Source of the DNA: Anaerolineales bacterium
Lineage (GTDB): Bacteria; Chloroflexota; Anaerolineae; Anaerolineales; Villigracilaceae
Length of the DNA: 34,257 nucleotides
NCBI GenBank assembly: GCA_025938055.1
Contig: JAICQC010000007.1
Span: forward strand, 1 to 34,257
Reading direction: 5' to 3'
Shown here: one piece after another, positions 8,037 through 15,962 of the stretch
Layout of the letters: each line of letters starts with the position of its first letter
Numbering within the stretch: position 1 is the first letter of the stretch
Notes under the pieces: generated by a model
Database searches by the model: none
Told to the model about the DNA's origin: nothing
What the model saw: only the letters and a program-made list of their open reading frames with translations
Program-made: the position numbers and the translations under genes

Positions 8037-8936
8037 ATGACTATTACCTATCGAGCGGGAACGCTGGAAGATTCCCATGACGTGTTTCAAATATTCGTCA
8101 AGACCATTATGGACTACAGCGAGAGAATGAATGTGATGGCGATTACAGGGGGAAACGACCCGGAAGTAATCGAATCACTCTGGCAAAAACGCAGACCGAT
8201 GTTTGAGTTTCTGGCAGAAAGCGCCTCTCAATTCTGGGTTGCGGAAAAAGATGGAGAGATCATTGCGTATGCGCGTTCGATTGAGCATGATGGCTTGCAG
8301 GAACTGACGGAGTTTTTCGTATCCCCTCAGCAACAGTCCGCCGGGGTAGGCGGCGAATTGTTGTCACATGCGTTCCCCCAATCGGATGCGCGCTATCGTA
8401 CGATCATCGCCACACTGGATGAACGCGCACTATACCGCTATATGAAGCTGGGTGTCTATGGGCGTTTTCCGGTTAAGTATTTCTATCGCAAGGCAGAAAA
8501 AGTGGATGTTGAAACTGACCTTCAGATCGAACCAATGCAACTGGAAAGCCACCTTGAAGCGATAAATAAAATCGATCAGGAAATCCTTGGGCATACGCGC
8601 GGTCACCTTCACCGGTGGATCGCTGTCAGTCGCGATGGGTTTGTCTACAGACGCAACGGAGAAGTAGTCGGCTATGGCTATGTTGGTTCAGGTCATGGAC
8701 CCTTTGCTGTCCTCGACGAGAATGATTTTCCGGCTGTTCTGGCTCACGCCGAAAGCCTTATGGCGGAGAAAGGCAAGGACTTTGGTGCAGAAGCACCCCT
8801 GCACAATGCGAAAGCCGTTCAGTTTTTCATCGAACGCAAGTATCAGATCGATTCCTTCTCGGCGATCTTTATGAGCAATGTGCCCTTTGGCAGGTTTGAG
8901 AATTATCTATGCTTTAGCCCAGAGTTTTTTATGTAA
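8037..8936 (+). CDS. GNAT-family N-acetyltransferase, two GNAT-like halves
   Basis: I take ATG 8037 (299 residues) because an AAGGAGA ribosome site lies at 8024-8030. A GTG 19 codons upstream would add an unrelated basic leader and destroy that spacing. Residues 3-155 form a typical GNAT fold with the acetyl-CoA-binding loop QQSAGVGGELL (about 101-111) after the beta4 block LQELTEFFVSP. The second half (about 165-299) resembles a further, degenerate GNAT domain (VVGYGYVGSGHGPFAV) lacking the glycine-rich acetyl-CoA loop, as in tandem-GNAT proteins. Substrate unknown. It is monocistronic by appearance, with about 100 bases to the next gene, which has its own regulatory region. Confidence 0.87.
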   Translation: MTITYRAGTLEDSHDVFQIFVKTIMDYSERMNVMAITGGNDPEVIESLWQKRRPMFEFLAESASQFWVAEKDGEIIAYARSIEHDGLQELTEFFVSPQQQSAGVGGELLSHAFPQSDARYRTIIATLDERALYRYMKLGVYGRFPVKYFYRKAEKVDVETDLQIEPMQLESHLEAINKIDQEILGHTRGHLHRWIAVSRDGFVYRRNGEVVGYGYVGSGHGPFAVLDENDFPAVLAHAESLMAEKGKDFGAEAPLHNAKAVQFFIERKYQIDSFSAIFMSNVPFGRFENYLCFSPEFFM

Positions 8937-8951
8937 AGACCGGGCTGTGTT

Positions 8952-8991
8952 TGTTACAGGATTGTGACCTCCCTGAAACATCCCTGTGACA
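8952..8991. promoter_or_regulatory. Two tandem TGTNACA-N4-TGTNACA sites upstream of the GerMN lipoprotein gene
   Basis: Site 1 (8952-8969) reads TGTTACA-GGAT-TGTGACC and site 2 (8974-8991) reads TGAAACA-TCCC-TGTGACA. They are spaced 22 bases apart, or two helical turns, and end 9 bases before a TACAAT -10-like hexamer at 9001-9006. A perfect version of the same palindrome occurs at 9785-9802 before the next gene. This suggests an activator or repressor operator. Confidence 0.5.
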
Positions 8992-9000
8992 TATGTTGTT

Positions 9001-9006
9001 TACAAT
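9001..9006 (+). promoter_or_regulatory. Candidate -10 box for the GerMN lipoprotein gene
   Basis: A TACAAT hexamer sits 30 bases before ATG 9037. There is no good -35 hexamer at 17 bases; the tandem operator-like repeats occupy that position, as in an activator-dependent promoter. Confidence 0.4.
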
Positions 9007-9036
9007 AGAAAAGACCGATTCCAGAATGGAGACTGA

Positions 9037-9705
9037 ATGAAAGCCCGTAAACTTCTGATATTCCTTGTTATGTTATCTCTCACTGCATGTGGGCAGTTCG
9101 ATATCAGTATCGAGCCGGTACAAACTGCCGTCCCGACCAACACGCTCGTGCTTCCCACAGATACGCCAGCGGTGATCGCCTCACCTACCGAGCAGATCAG
9201 TCCAACCGCGACGGTTGTCCTTCCTTCACCAACATTTGCCCAGCCCACCGCGACCCAGGGTCAACAGGCTCCACCCGCGCCCACGTCCACCACAGCCGCG
9301 GAGCAGGCAATCAAAATCGTCCTGATCGAGCTCGAGGACAACGGGCAATCGGGTCCTCTCGTGGGCTGTGGCGACAGCGCGATCCCGATTAACGTGACGA
9401 TCCCGTCCACGCAGGGAGTCCTGCGAGCCGCGCTGGAAAAGTTGTTCTCGGCGAAACAGCAGTTTTACGGCGAATCAGGATACTACAACGCGCTTTATCA
9501 GTCCGACCTTGATGTAGACACGGTGGTCATCGAGCAGGGAAAAGCGACCATCCATTTGACCGGGACGATCATGCTGGGCGGCACATGTGATGCGCCGCGC
9601 GTCGAAGCACAGATCGAACAAACCGCGCTGCAGTTCTCCACGGTCAACGATGTGGAAGTGTTTATCAACGGCACGCCTCTCGAAGAAGCCCTGTCATCGC
9701 AGTAG
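9037..9705 (+). CDS. Lipoprotein with Pro/Thr-rich linker and GerMN domain
   Basis: This 222-residue exported protein has a lipoprotein signal peptide (KARKLLIFLVMLSL) and lipobox LTAC (C18), so it should be lipid-anchored on the outside of the cell membrane. Residues 25-88 are a low-complexity Pro/Thr/Ala linker. Residues 92-220 look like a GerMN (sporulation/spore germination) domain: a start with IKIVLIELEDNG, the PINVTIPSTQGVLRAALEKLFS block, and a C-terminal AQIEQTALQFSTVNDVEVFING. In this lineage the domain is unrelated to spores and probably has an envelope role. The ATG is preceded by GGAG at 9028-9031. It ends in a strong terminator. It shares an upstream palindrome with the following gene. 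Confidence 0.86.
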   Translation: MKARKLLIFLVMLSLTACGQFDISIEPVQTAVPTNTLVLPTDTPAVIASPTEQISPTATVVLPSPTFAQPTATQGQQAPPAPTSTTAAEQAIKIVLIELEDNGQSGPLVGCGDSAIPINVTIPSTQGVLRAALEKLFSAKQQFYGESGYYNALYQSDLDVDTVVIEQGKATIHLTGTIMLGGTCDAPRVEAQIEQTALQFSTVNDVEVFINGTPLEEALSSQ

Positions 9706-9721
9706 CTTCAACCGTCTACTG

Positions 9722-9761
9722 AAACAGGATGCTCCCTACAAAAGAGCATCCTGTTTTTTTT
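9722..9761 (+). terminator. Rho-independent terminator after the GerMN lipoprotein gene
   Basis: A 13-base-pair perfect stem (AAACAGGATGCTC at 9722-9734 with its complement at 9744-9756) and a 9-base loop are followed by a run of T residues. The structure begins 17 bases after the stop codon. Confidence 0.93.
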
Positions 9762-9784
9762 ATTGGACCAGATTTAATTGATGT

Positions 9785-9802
9785 TGTTACAGTTCTGTAA
9801 CA
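9785..9802. promoter_or_regulatory. Perfect palindrome upstream of the NBR1-Ig protein gene
   Basis: TGTTACAGTTCTGTAACA is an uninterrupted 18-base palindrome lying between the preceding terminator and ATG 9870. It matches the tandem sites at 8952-8991 (TGTNACA-N4-TGTNACA), so it is a candidate operator for a regulator shared by both genes. Confidence 0.5.
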
Positions 9803-9869
9803 GGGAGCCAAACGGGGAACTTTCAAATTAAGCGCGGCGTCCATCAGCAGCACAATTTGGAGGTGCAAG

Positions 9870-10796
9870 ATGAAACTTAATACCAACTCAATTCTTATTT
9901 TATTTGGCGTTATCGCCTTCGTGATCATGGCTTGTTTCCCGGTGACCCTGATCGCCATGCCACTGTTGCAGCCAGGTCAGCCTGATTCAAATGATTCGAT
10001 TGCAACGTTGCAAGCCATTGTGACCCAGACCCTGGCTGTCGCACAAAACACACCGACCTCCATCCCTGCCACCGCGACGCCCATCCCCGCGACTGCTTCG
10101 CAAACGCCTGCCCCCACAGCCGTTTCCTATTGTGACTGGGTGGCATTCGTCAAGGATGTGACAATCCCCGACGCGACGCAGCTTTCCACAGGAGAAGTCT
10201 TTACCAAGGTTTGGCGACTGCAAAACCGCGGCACATGCACCTGGACGCCCGATTACATGCTGGTGTACACCAGCGGAGACCAGATGGGTTCCACGACAGC
10301 GGTTCGTTTGCCTGGCAGCGTGGCACCCGGTCAGACGGTGGATGTGTCTGTGACGCTCACAGCCCCGAACTCTGTCGGACGTTTCACCGGGTACTGGATG
10401 CTGCGCAATCCTTCCGGGGCGTTGTTTGGCTCCGGGACCAAAGCAAGTGAAGCCTTCTACGTAGAGATCCGCACCAAAGCGGACCTGCCGCACGGAACGG
10501 TGACAGGCAGTCTGTGCTACCCTAGCGAGTTCAACCCTCCGATGACGCTCTACCTCGAGAAAGCTGGCACGACACAAACGCTCCAGTTCTCCATCCCTGA
10601 GGCGCAGAATTTCTACAGCGTGCTCATTCCCAGCGGAACCTACTACGTCTACGCCTGGGCACCCGGCTACAACCTGGAAGGTGCCTACACAGACTCGAGC
10701 GGGCTGATGAAGCCGATCGTCGTGAGCGGCGGAGAGACGACAGCTAACATCCATCTCTGCGACTGGAGCCCATATCCACATGGACGCGGGCAGTAA
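9870..10796 (+). CDS. Secreted/anchored NBR1-Ig-like domain protein
   Basis: This 308-residue protein has an N-terminal hydrophobic segment (about 8-30) containing a lipobox-like VIMAC (C22), so it is either a lipoprotein or an N-anchored protein. Residues 35-85 are Thr/Ala/Pro-rich. Residues 87-200 match the NBR1-type Ig-like domain common in Chloroflexota, with the motif GEVFTKVWRLQNRGTCTW, then VRLPGSVAPGQTVDVSVTLTAP and GYWMLRNPSGALFG. Residues 208-300 look like a second beta-sandwich of the carboxypeptidase-regulatory type (GTVTGSLCYP...IPSGTYYVYAWAPGY). A GGAGGTG ribosome site (9858-9864) sets the start. It is probably a cell-surface binding or scaffolding protein; no enzymatic motif is visible. 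Confidence 0.87.
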   Translation: MKLNTNSILILFGVIAFVIMACFPVTLIAMPLLQPGQPDSNDSIATLQAIVTQTLAVAQNTPTSIPATATPIPATASQTPAPTAVSYCDWVAFVKDVTIPDATQLSTGEVFTKVWRLQNRGTCTWTPDYMLVYTSGDQMGSTTAVRLPGSVAPGQTVDVSVTLTAPNSVGRFTGYWMLRNPSGALFGSGTKASEAFYVEIRTKADLPHGTVTGSLCYPSEFNPPMTLYLEKAGTTQTLQFSIPEAQNFYSVLIPSGTYYVYAWAPGYNLEGAYTDSSGLMKPIVVSGGETTANIHLCDWSPYPHGRGQ

Positions 10797-10803
10797 CAAA
10801 AGC

Positions 10804-10837
10804 AAATGCGACCCACCGGAGGGTGGGTCGCATTTTT
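10804..10837 (+). terminator. Rho-independent terminator after the NBR1-Ig gene
   Basis: A 14-base-pair perfect stem (AAATGCGACCCACC at 10804-10817 with its complement at 10822-10835), tetraloop GGAG and a T run follow the stop codon by 7 bases. The convergent minus-strand gene ends at 10869. Confidence 0.95.
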
Positions 10838-10868
10838 CGTCTTGTCTACCTCCACACGAGTCTACCCG

Positions 10869-12053
10869 CTATACCTCATACGAATAAAGAACCGTCTCCA
10901 TCTCCTGTGGCGTCAGCCCGCCATGATGCCCGTAAAACCGCTGCTCGAACTTGCCTTTCTCATACCACCAGACAGATTCATAACGATACGGCAGGATCAC
11001 CAGACTCCCTACGCGTTCACGAAGACGGGGAGAAACTTCTGCGCCAAAATATCCATTCTCGATGAGGAACTCCGTTTTCACCACGTCAGCCTTTCCTTCG
11101 AGCCGAGGCGCGAGAAAGGACTGCGCCTCATCCAGCATGCCATCCTTGATATAGAGGAACATATCGCGTGCAGACCCGGCAGGGACCAGCAATTGCCCTC
11201 TCCGGTTTGTTTCCAGAAAGTGCTCAACCCCGCTGAACGATGGATCGCGGTTCAGATAGACGGTCGTTTGGGGATCCACTTCGCATTGACCGTGGTCGGC
11301 AGTCATTAAGAAGAGAACCCGTTTCTTCATCCTGAGGATACGCTCGAAATAATATTCCATCATCAACAGAAATGTCTCGATCTCGGCTTCGGTCTGTGGC
11401 GCGGAGGGACCGTATTCATGAGCAAGCGAGTCGATCTTATCGAAATACAGGTGTACGTACACAGGCTGAGTTTCCTTCTCGAGCAGAAGTCCCAGATTGA
11501 CGAGAGCCTCGGAAAGCGTTCGAAATGGGCGCTGTTCCGCACCTGCCATGACTACATTGGTATAGGTCGAAGGTGTGTACTCCCGCAACCCGAACACGTA
11601 AGGATTCACACCCCTCTTTTTGAGCTCCGGATAAAAAACACCGCGAGGATATAAAAGCGGGGGATGGATTCCGGTGGACGCGAGATCATTCCTGTAATAG
11701 GAACCGGCGTGAGAAAATGGCAACGGGGAAATCATCGCATCCAGCTGCGGCTCGTAATAGTTCCATTCATAGACCCCACTCTGTCCAACATTCCACCCCG
11801 TATGGATCGTAGTCAGGTGCGCGGCGGTTGTGGAGGGGAACTGCGAAATCAGTTTTTCGACCTGCCCATATTTCGCCATCCGCTGGAGGAAACGCATATC
11901 CTGAAAGCGCTCGAAGAATCGCCAGCCAAATCCATCTACCAGGAAGAGGATGACCGCATCGTATTTGCCTGAAGCGAACGCGTTCTTGATTCGATCCGGG
12001 ATTCCTGCAAAGCCACCCTTGTCATAGCGCGGCTTGACGAACTCGGGGTTCAT
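10869..12053 (-). CDS. Alkaline-phosphatase-superfamily phosphodiesterase/pyrophosphatase
   Basis: This 394-residue enzyme of the type I phosphodiesterase / nucleotide pyrophosphatase branch shows the metal ligands and nucleophile in the expected order. These are LVDGFGW (D40), FPSTTAAHL with the nucleophilic Thr (T75 or T76), YFDKIDSLAHEYGP (Asp and His, about 203-216), TADHGQ (Asp and His, about 250-255) and YGHHGG (His, about 375). No signal peptide is seen, so it is probably cytoplasmic. It would hydrolyse phosphodiester or phosphate bonds using two metal ions; the substrate cannot be read from sequence. Its ATG overlaps the stop of the FAD oxidoreductase gene by four bases, so the two are co-translated. 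Confidence 0.88.
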   Translation of the reverse strand: MNPEFVKPRYDKGGFAGIPDRIKNAFASGKYDAVILFLVDGFGWRFFERFQDMRFLQRMAKYGQVEKLISQFPSTTAAHLTTIHTGWNVGQSGVYEWNYYEPQLDAMISPLPFSHAGSYYRNDLASTGIHPPLLYPRGVFYPELKKRGVNPYVFGLREYTPSTYTNVVMAGAEQRPFRTLSEALVNLGLLLEKETQPVYVHLYFDKIDSLAHEYGPSAPQTEAEIETFLLMMEYYFERILRMKKRVLFLMTADHGQCEVDPQTTVYLNRDPSFSGVEHFLETNRRGQLLVPAGSARDMFLYIKDGMLDEAQSFLAPRLEGKADVVKTEFLIENGYFGAEVSPRLRERVGSLVILPYRYESVWWYEKGKFEQRFYGHHGGLTPQEMETVLYSYEV

Positions 12054-13342
12054 TTGCTTTTCCCGAGCATCATCCTCGCCGCTCTCCTACCGATCTCCAC
12101 CGCGAAGTTCGTGCCCCGGTCCCAGGGATAGACCTGGCTCATCGAAGCGAAATACAGTCCATCAATGGGTGTCTTGATCGCCGGGATATTCTTCGAATGA
12201 TTCACCAGCGGCACGGGCTGTGCGTAATTCGTTTTGAATACCCAGACCTTTTTTACCCAGTCCCGTTCAAAGTCCGGGTTGAACTTCTTAAACGCAGGGA
12301 GAAAGCGCTCCAGCAACTCTTCATCGCTCATCGAAAAATATTCGTGACCCGCTTCCAGGTAATCGCCGGCATACACAATGTGGTCGCCGCCAAAATGCTC
12401 CTTCGAGACAAAATTCGTATGCTCGACAAGCGCCAGCATGGGATAGCCCGCCTCCTTGGGCAGGTTGAACCAGTAATAGCCCTCTTTTGATAACTGCTGC
12501 TTGAGCGACAGCACCATAACGACCGCGCCCATGGACTTCAGCTCAAGCAATCCCTTTAAATAATTTTCAGGAAGCGCAGGTGTTAACTTTGCCATTAGAT
12601 TTGGGGATGTGGTGACCAGCACTTTGTCGAACATCGCTGACTCTTCACCGCCTCGCACCGACAGCCCTTCCTGCTCCTGTTGAATGGACTCGACCCTCGC
12701 TCCCAGCCGGATCTCGATTCCCATCGAGCGCAGTTTTTCCCCAAATAAGTTCGCGAAGTTCTGAAAACCGCCTTCAAAAGTACCAAGTCTCGTTGTGCGC
12801 GCTTTGATACGCGCCCACATCCACGCCATGTTGACCACGCGGTAAAACGGACCGAACTTCCCGATTAGCAAAGGCTTCCACATCTTCTCATACACGTTTT
12901 TTCCAGCCCACTTCATCATCCATGCGTCCGCCGTCACTTTTTCCAGCGCCTTCCAGTTGTTCGTCAAGCGCAGGAATAATCCGACGAAGCCAAACCGAAT
13001 CTTATCGAGACCAAATCCAAGCCCGGGAAAGAGCGCCATTTTGACGATCGAGTCGAACGGATAGAATTTCCCGTTGTGATACATCACGGTCAGTGGGCGC
13101 GGGAAAATGACCTTGTCCTCCCAGCCCAGTTCCTTGATCAAGCCCAGCATCTCATGATCGGATTGGAACCAGTGATGATAGAACTTCTCCACAGACCAAT
13201 CCCAATGCGGTTCCTTGAATCCAGAAGCGAGACCGCCAACATAGTCGGCGGATTCATAGATGGTCACTTCATGTCCTGCTTTTCGTAGATCGTATGCGGC
13301 TGCCATGCCGCCAAACCCCGCTCCGATAATTGCGATTCTCAT
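12050..13342 (-). CDS. FAD/NAD(P)-binding amine-oxidase-family oxidoreductase
   Basis: This 430-residue flavoprotein has a textbook Rossmann start (IAIIGAGFGGMAAAYDLRKAG, then TIYESADYVGGLASG), where the Glu binds the FAD ribose. It resembles protoporphyrinogen-oxidase / phytoene-desaturase / UDP-galactopyranose-mutase-like proteins. The C-terminal FAD motif is GLYFASMSQVYPWDRGTNFAVEIGRRAA (about 398-425). The middle part carries aromatic-rich stretches likely to form a lipid- or sugar-binding pocket. The actual substrate is unknown; relatives are often found with glycan or isoprenoid genes. The ATG is preceded on the minus strand by GGGAG. The gene overlaps the downstream phosphodiesterase gene. 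Confidence 0.87.
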   Translation of the reverse strand: MRIAIIGAGFGGMAAAYDLRKAGHEVTIYESADYVGGLASGFKEPHWDWSVEKFYHHWFQSDHEMLGLIKELGWEDKVIFPRPLTVMYHNGKFYPFDSIVKMALFPGLGFGLDKIRFGFVGLFLRLTNNWKALEKVTADAWMMKWAGKNVYEKMWKPLLIGKFGPFYRVVNMAWMWARIKARTTRLGTFEGGFQNFANLFGEKLRSMGIEIRLGARVESIQQEQEGLSVRGGEESAMFDKVLVTTSPNLMAKLTPALPENYLKGLLELKSMGAVVMVLSLKQQLSKEGYYWFNLPKEAGYPMLALVEHTNFVSKEHFGGDHIVYAGDYLEAGHEYFSMSDEELLERFLPAFKKFNPDFERDWVKKVWVFKTNYAQPVPLVNHSKNIPAIKTPIDGLYFASMSQVYPWDRGTNFAVEIGRRAARMMLGKSK

Positions 13343-13407
13343 TCACTCTCCCAAAGTCATTCTGTCACACTTGCGCATGCACGATTTGCCAAGCAAATCG
13401 AGTGCAG

Positions 13408-13531
13408 GTGTTGCGAGGGCTGCACCGCGAAGCGGTCAGCCTGAAGCAATCTCACATCCGGTAAGGAGGTTGCTCACCTGCCCTGGCGGGCGGTGCCAGG
13501 GTCGTCGGGCTGAAACCCTCCTCGCAACGAC
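13408..13531. repeat. Dispersed nested inverted repeat, copy A (divergent)
   Basis: This is the most diverged of three related elements. The terminal inverted repeats are GTTGCGAGG (13410-13418) and CCTCGCAAC (13520-13528), and the shared inner word GAAGCAATCTC is at 13443-13453. It contains a further palindromic module (13475-13501) that is also found at 27147-27185. The element fills most of the gap between the response-regulator and FAD-oxidoreductase genes. Confidence 0.75.
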
Positions 13532-13536
13532 ATGTT

Positions 13537-14190
13537 TTATTTTTTCGTCCGCTGCTCCACTTTCTCGGCAAGGATTTTGAGCCTGCCCCACATCTGCCGG
13601 ACTACGTAGATCATTGCAAGGTTTTGCAGCCAGCGTGCTTCACAGTGTGGGTTTTCGGCAAGCCGCTCGAAGACTTCAATCGCCTGGTCATCGGTGCGCC
13701 GGGTCCTGGCATATTCGTTCGCCAGTTGCTGCAGGTAGGCTTCATTTTTGCGGCGTAACTGTTCAGCCTGGATGAGCTTCCGGCGTGTCTCCTCCACGCG
13801 CGGGTACACGCGGGCGATGGCTGTTTCCAATTCCTCGATGGTAAAGGGCTTGATCAGGTATTCCTGCACCCCAATGGACATGGCGGTGCGCAGGGTGGTC
13901 GTATCCTTTTCTGCAGAGACGATGATGCAGCCGATATCCGGATGAGCCTGCGCGATCTTCCTATAAGCGGTCAGGCCGTCCATTTCGGGCATGTTGATAT
14001 CCAGCAGGAGAATATCAGGATGATGCTCCTCGGTCAACTGGATGGCTTGAAGACCGTTCGCGGCAATGGCAACCACTTCCACATCGTCGATCGTGGCAAG
14101 CATCAGACGGGTGTTGCGGCGGGTCTCCTGAACGTCGTCTGCGATCAGTACCCGCAACTTCTTCCTTGGAGGTACGTGGGTCTGCACCAT
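13537..14190 (-). CDS. Response regulator, receiver plus helical C-terminus
   Basis: I take ATG 14190 (217 residues), which has an AAGGAA ribosome site; the longer frame to 14289 adds non-conserved sequence. Residues 11-125 are a complete receiver domain: acidic pair D18/D19, phospho-acceptor D64 in LLLDINMPEMDG, switch Ser S92 and Lys K114 in LIKPF. All active-site residues are present, unlike the two receiver-like domains at 2923-5587. The C-terminus (about 125-217) is predicted helical and charged (RVEETRRKLIQAEQLRRKNEAY) with no recognisable DNA-binding motif, so output is likely through protein contacts. The partner kinase is not obvious; the neighbours on this strand are unrelated enzymes. 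Confidence 0.9.
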   Translation of the reverse strand: MVQTHVPPRKKLRVLIADDVQETRRNTRLMLATIDDVEVVAIAANGLQAIQLTEEHHPDILLLDINMPEMDGLTAYRKIAQAHPDIGCIIVSAEKDTTTLRTAMSIGVQEYLIKPFTIEELETAIARVYPRVEETRRKLIQAEQLRRKNEAYLQQLANEYARTRRTDDQAIEVFERLAENPHCEARWLQNLAMIYVVRQMWGRLKILAEKVEQRTKK

Positions 14191-14332
14191 GGTCCGTTCC
14201 TTTGTGTTGACCGGTAAAACAAGTTGTCTGACCAAGTATAACGCATGCCAAATATCGTGATAATTACAGCTTAAGTAAAAGGGCAGCACAGCCGCCCATT
14301 GGAAAAGTTCATTGGATCGATATTACAAAGAA

Positions 14333-15340
14333 TCATTCAACACTTGTCTCTGCCCGCAGCGAGTCGTTCCAGCGGATGCCTTCACGCGCAAGATAGTAGG
14401 CGCCAAGCAGTGTGATCGGCAGCCACAGGGCGACGTGCAAGACCAGCGTATACCCCGCTGCAACAGAATGATCTACGCCATAAGCGGTGAGCACCGCGAT
14501 GCCCGGCGCATCGAATGTACCGATATACCCCGGCGCGGAGGGGATGGTCGTCGCCAGGTTGACAATGCCGTTCATAAGCATCAGTGCAAAGAATGACACA
14601 CTGAAATTGAAGGCGTGCATCACGAACCAGTATTTCCCGGTTTCCAAAAGCCAGATGAGGACCGACGTGAAAAAAACCATCAGCACATTGAACGGAGAGC
14701 GCAGCGAAGCCAGTCCGGTCAGGAACTTGTCCATCAAGCCAAGAATGCGTTCATGTAATCTCTTTGGGACGAGACGAAAGATAAACCAGAATGCCACTTT
14801 GGCGGTTCTCTGCGGGAACATGGCAGCCAGCAGAAAAACCGCCAGCGCACCCAGAAACACTCCGGTCCCGATGATGGCAACCTGCTGGATGTTGCCGACA
14901 AAGCCCGAAGCACCCGTCAGCCTGGCGAGTTCGGAGAGGTTGACGAAGACGAAGGCAAGCATCACCACACCATCGAAGATGCGCTCTACGATGATGGTTG
15001 CCAGCGAGGCAGAGATCGAGACGCCCTCCTTGCGTTTCAGGATAACGGCACGCAGCACTTCCCCGGCACGAGCGGGATAAATATTATTGCCCATGTAGCC
15101 AATGGTCGTGATGGGAAACATCGTTTGCGTGGGGATCTTTTTGATCGGACTGAGCAAAAAGTGCCACCTCCATGCCCGCACCCACACACCGACGAAGTAC
15201 ACGCCGATGCCTGGAAGCAGCCACACGTAATTCGCCTGTTTGACCGAACTCCAAAATTCTTCAAGATGTAAACCGCGTAACGCCAGCCAGATAAAGACGA
15301 TGCTAATAAGCACCCCAAGCCAGAATTGCCATTTTTTCAT
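14333..15340 (-). CDS. Flippase-like / LPG-synthase-TM family integral membrane protein (UPF0104, PF03706)
   Basis: I take ATG 15340 (335 residues, MKKWQFWLGV). The longer frame adds 23 residues that overlap the promoter region. About eight hydrophobic helices span the whole length. The pattern KQANYVWLLPGIGVYFVGVWVRAWRWHFLL near the start and the C-terminal SAPGYIGTFDAPGIAVLTAYGV block are those of the lysylphosphatidylglycerol-synthase TM / YbhN family, which moves or modifies lipid-linked molecules. No catalytic aminoacyl-transferase domain is present. A TACAAT box lies 7 bases upstream of the ATG, so the mRNA is probably leaderless. The redoxin gene is divergent from it. Confidence 0.85.
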   Translation of the reverse strand: MKKWQFWLGVLISIVFIWLALRGLHLEEFWSSVKQANYVWLLPGIGVYFVGVWVRAWRWHFLLSPIKKIPTQTMFPITTIGYMGNNIYPARAGEVLRAVILKRKEGVSISASLATIIVERIFDGVVMLAFVFVNLSELARLTGASGFVGNIQQVAIIGTGVFLGALAVFLLAAMFPQRTAKVAFWFIFRLVPKRLHERILGLMDKFLTGLASLRSPFNVLMVFFTSVLIWLLETGKYWFVMHAFNFSVSFFALMLMNGIVNLATTIPSAPGYIGTFDAPGIAVLTAYGVDHSVAAGYTLVLHVALWLPITLLGAYYLAREGIRWNDSLRAETSVE

Positions 15341-15347
15341 GCGAGGG

Positions 15348-15374
15348 ATTGTACCAGAGCGATAAATATGGCAA
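15348..15374 (-). promoter_or_regulatory. Candidate leaderless promoter of the flippase-like gene
   Basis: On the minus strand, TTGCCA (15374-15369) lies 15 bases before TACAAT (15353-15348). The -10 hexamer ends 7 bases before ATG 15340, so transcription would begin at or next to the start codon. Confidence 0.5.
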
Positions 15375-15434
15375 ACGGTCCAAAAGATGATGCGATTACT
15401 TTTGCCCAATTAGTTTCTCTGGATTCTTTGAGGC

Positions 15435-15440
15435 TATAAT
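15435..15440 (+). promoter_or_regulatory. -10 box placing the redoxin mRNA start on its ATG
   Basis: A consensus TATAAT ends 6 bases before ATG 15447, which is the spacing expected for transcription to start at the A of the ATG. There is no ribosome site. The -35 region is weak. Confidence 0.55.
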
Positions 15441-15446
15441 TTCTCC

Positions 15447-15950
15447 ATGCAAGTACGCGAACCCGCGCCGGATTTTGTTTTGCCTGATCTTCACAGCAGC
15501 CCTCATAAGCTGAGTGAGTTCCGCGGGAAGATCGTTATTATCAACTTCTGGTCAGCAGAGTGCCCTCATTCAGAACGCACCGATCACTACCTTATCGATT
15601 TGCTTGAGAAATGGAACGGGGATGTGCTCCTGCTGTCCATTGCCGCAAATCGAAATGAATCAATCCAGATGGTACAGGAGGTTGCAACAGCGCGGGGCGT
15701 ATCGAAGGTCCTGATCGATGCGCAGCAGGCAGTCGCAGACCTCTACGAGGCGGTCACAACTCCACATGTATTCCTCATTGACCGTGAGGGCATCCTGCGT
15801 TATCGCGGCGCTGTGGATGATGTCTCATTCCGGCAGAGGCAAGCCACGCGCTTTTACCTGCAGGAGGCAGTCGAGGCACTGCTGCATAATCGCTTGCCTG
15901 CATTGAGCGAAACACAGGCATACGGCTGTACCATCGTCCGTGAAATTTGA
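15447..15950 (+). CDS. Thioredoxin-fold redoxin (TlpA/AhpC-TSA-like) with CPHS in place of CxxC
   Basis: This 167-residue thioredoxin-fold protein has no signal peptide and so is probably cytoplasmic. It begins with the redoxin pattern PAPDFVLPDLHSSPHKLSEFRGKIVIINFW. The active-site motif is AECPHS (C39-P-H-S42), so the resolving cysteine is Ser. The cis-proline is in TTPHVFLID. A second cysteine occurs only near the C-terminus (AYGCTIV, about C161), a signature I associate with this subgroup. It could act as a monothiol peroxiredoxin-like enzyme, or use the distal Cys to resolve; that is inference. The next gene starts 12 bases downstream but seems to have its own -10 box. Confidence 0.87.
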   Translation: MQVREPAPDFVLPDLHSSPHKLSEFRGKIVIINFWSAECPHSERTDHYLIDLLEKWNGDVLLLSIAANRNESIQMVQEVATARGVSKVLIDAQQAVADLYEAVTTPHVFLIDREGILRYRGAVDDVSFRQRQATRFYLQEAVEALLHNRLPALSETQAYGCTIVREI

Positions 15951-15956
15951 TAGAAT
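15951..15956 (+). promoter_or_regulatory. -10-like box 6 bases before the cNMP-PH gene start
   Basis: TAGAAT overlaps the end of the redoxin gene (its stop TGA is 15948-15950) and ends 6 bases before GTG 15963. The geometry is the same as at 15435, consistent with an internal leaderless promoter. Confidence 0.4.
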
Positions 15957-15962
15957 CAGACT

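Noticed and set aside
9987..10805. A 272-codon open frame antisense to the NBR1-Ig gene
   Set aside because: The plus-strand frame has a ribosome site, signal/anchor segment, recognisable domains and a terminator. The antisense frame has no recognisable domain and is a by-product of codon bias.
13378..13406. Hairpin around CGATTTG-CCAAG-CAAATCG in the response regulator / FAD oxidoreductase gap
   Set aside because: No T run on either strand, so I do not call it a terminator; it may be part of the adjacent repeat region.
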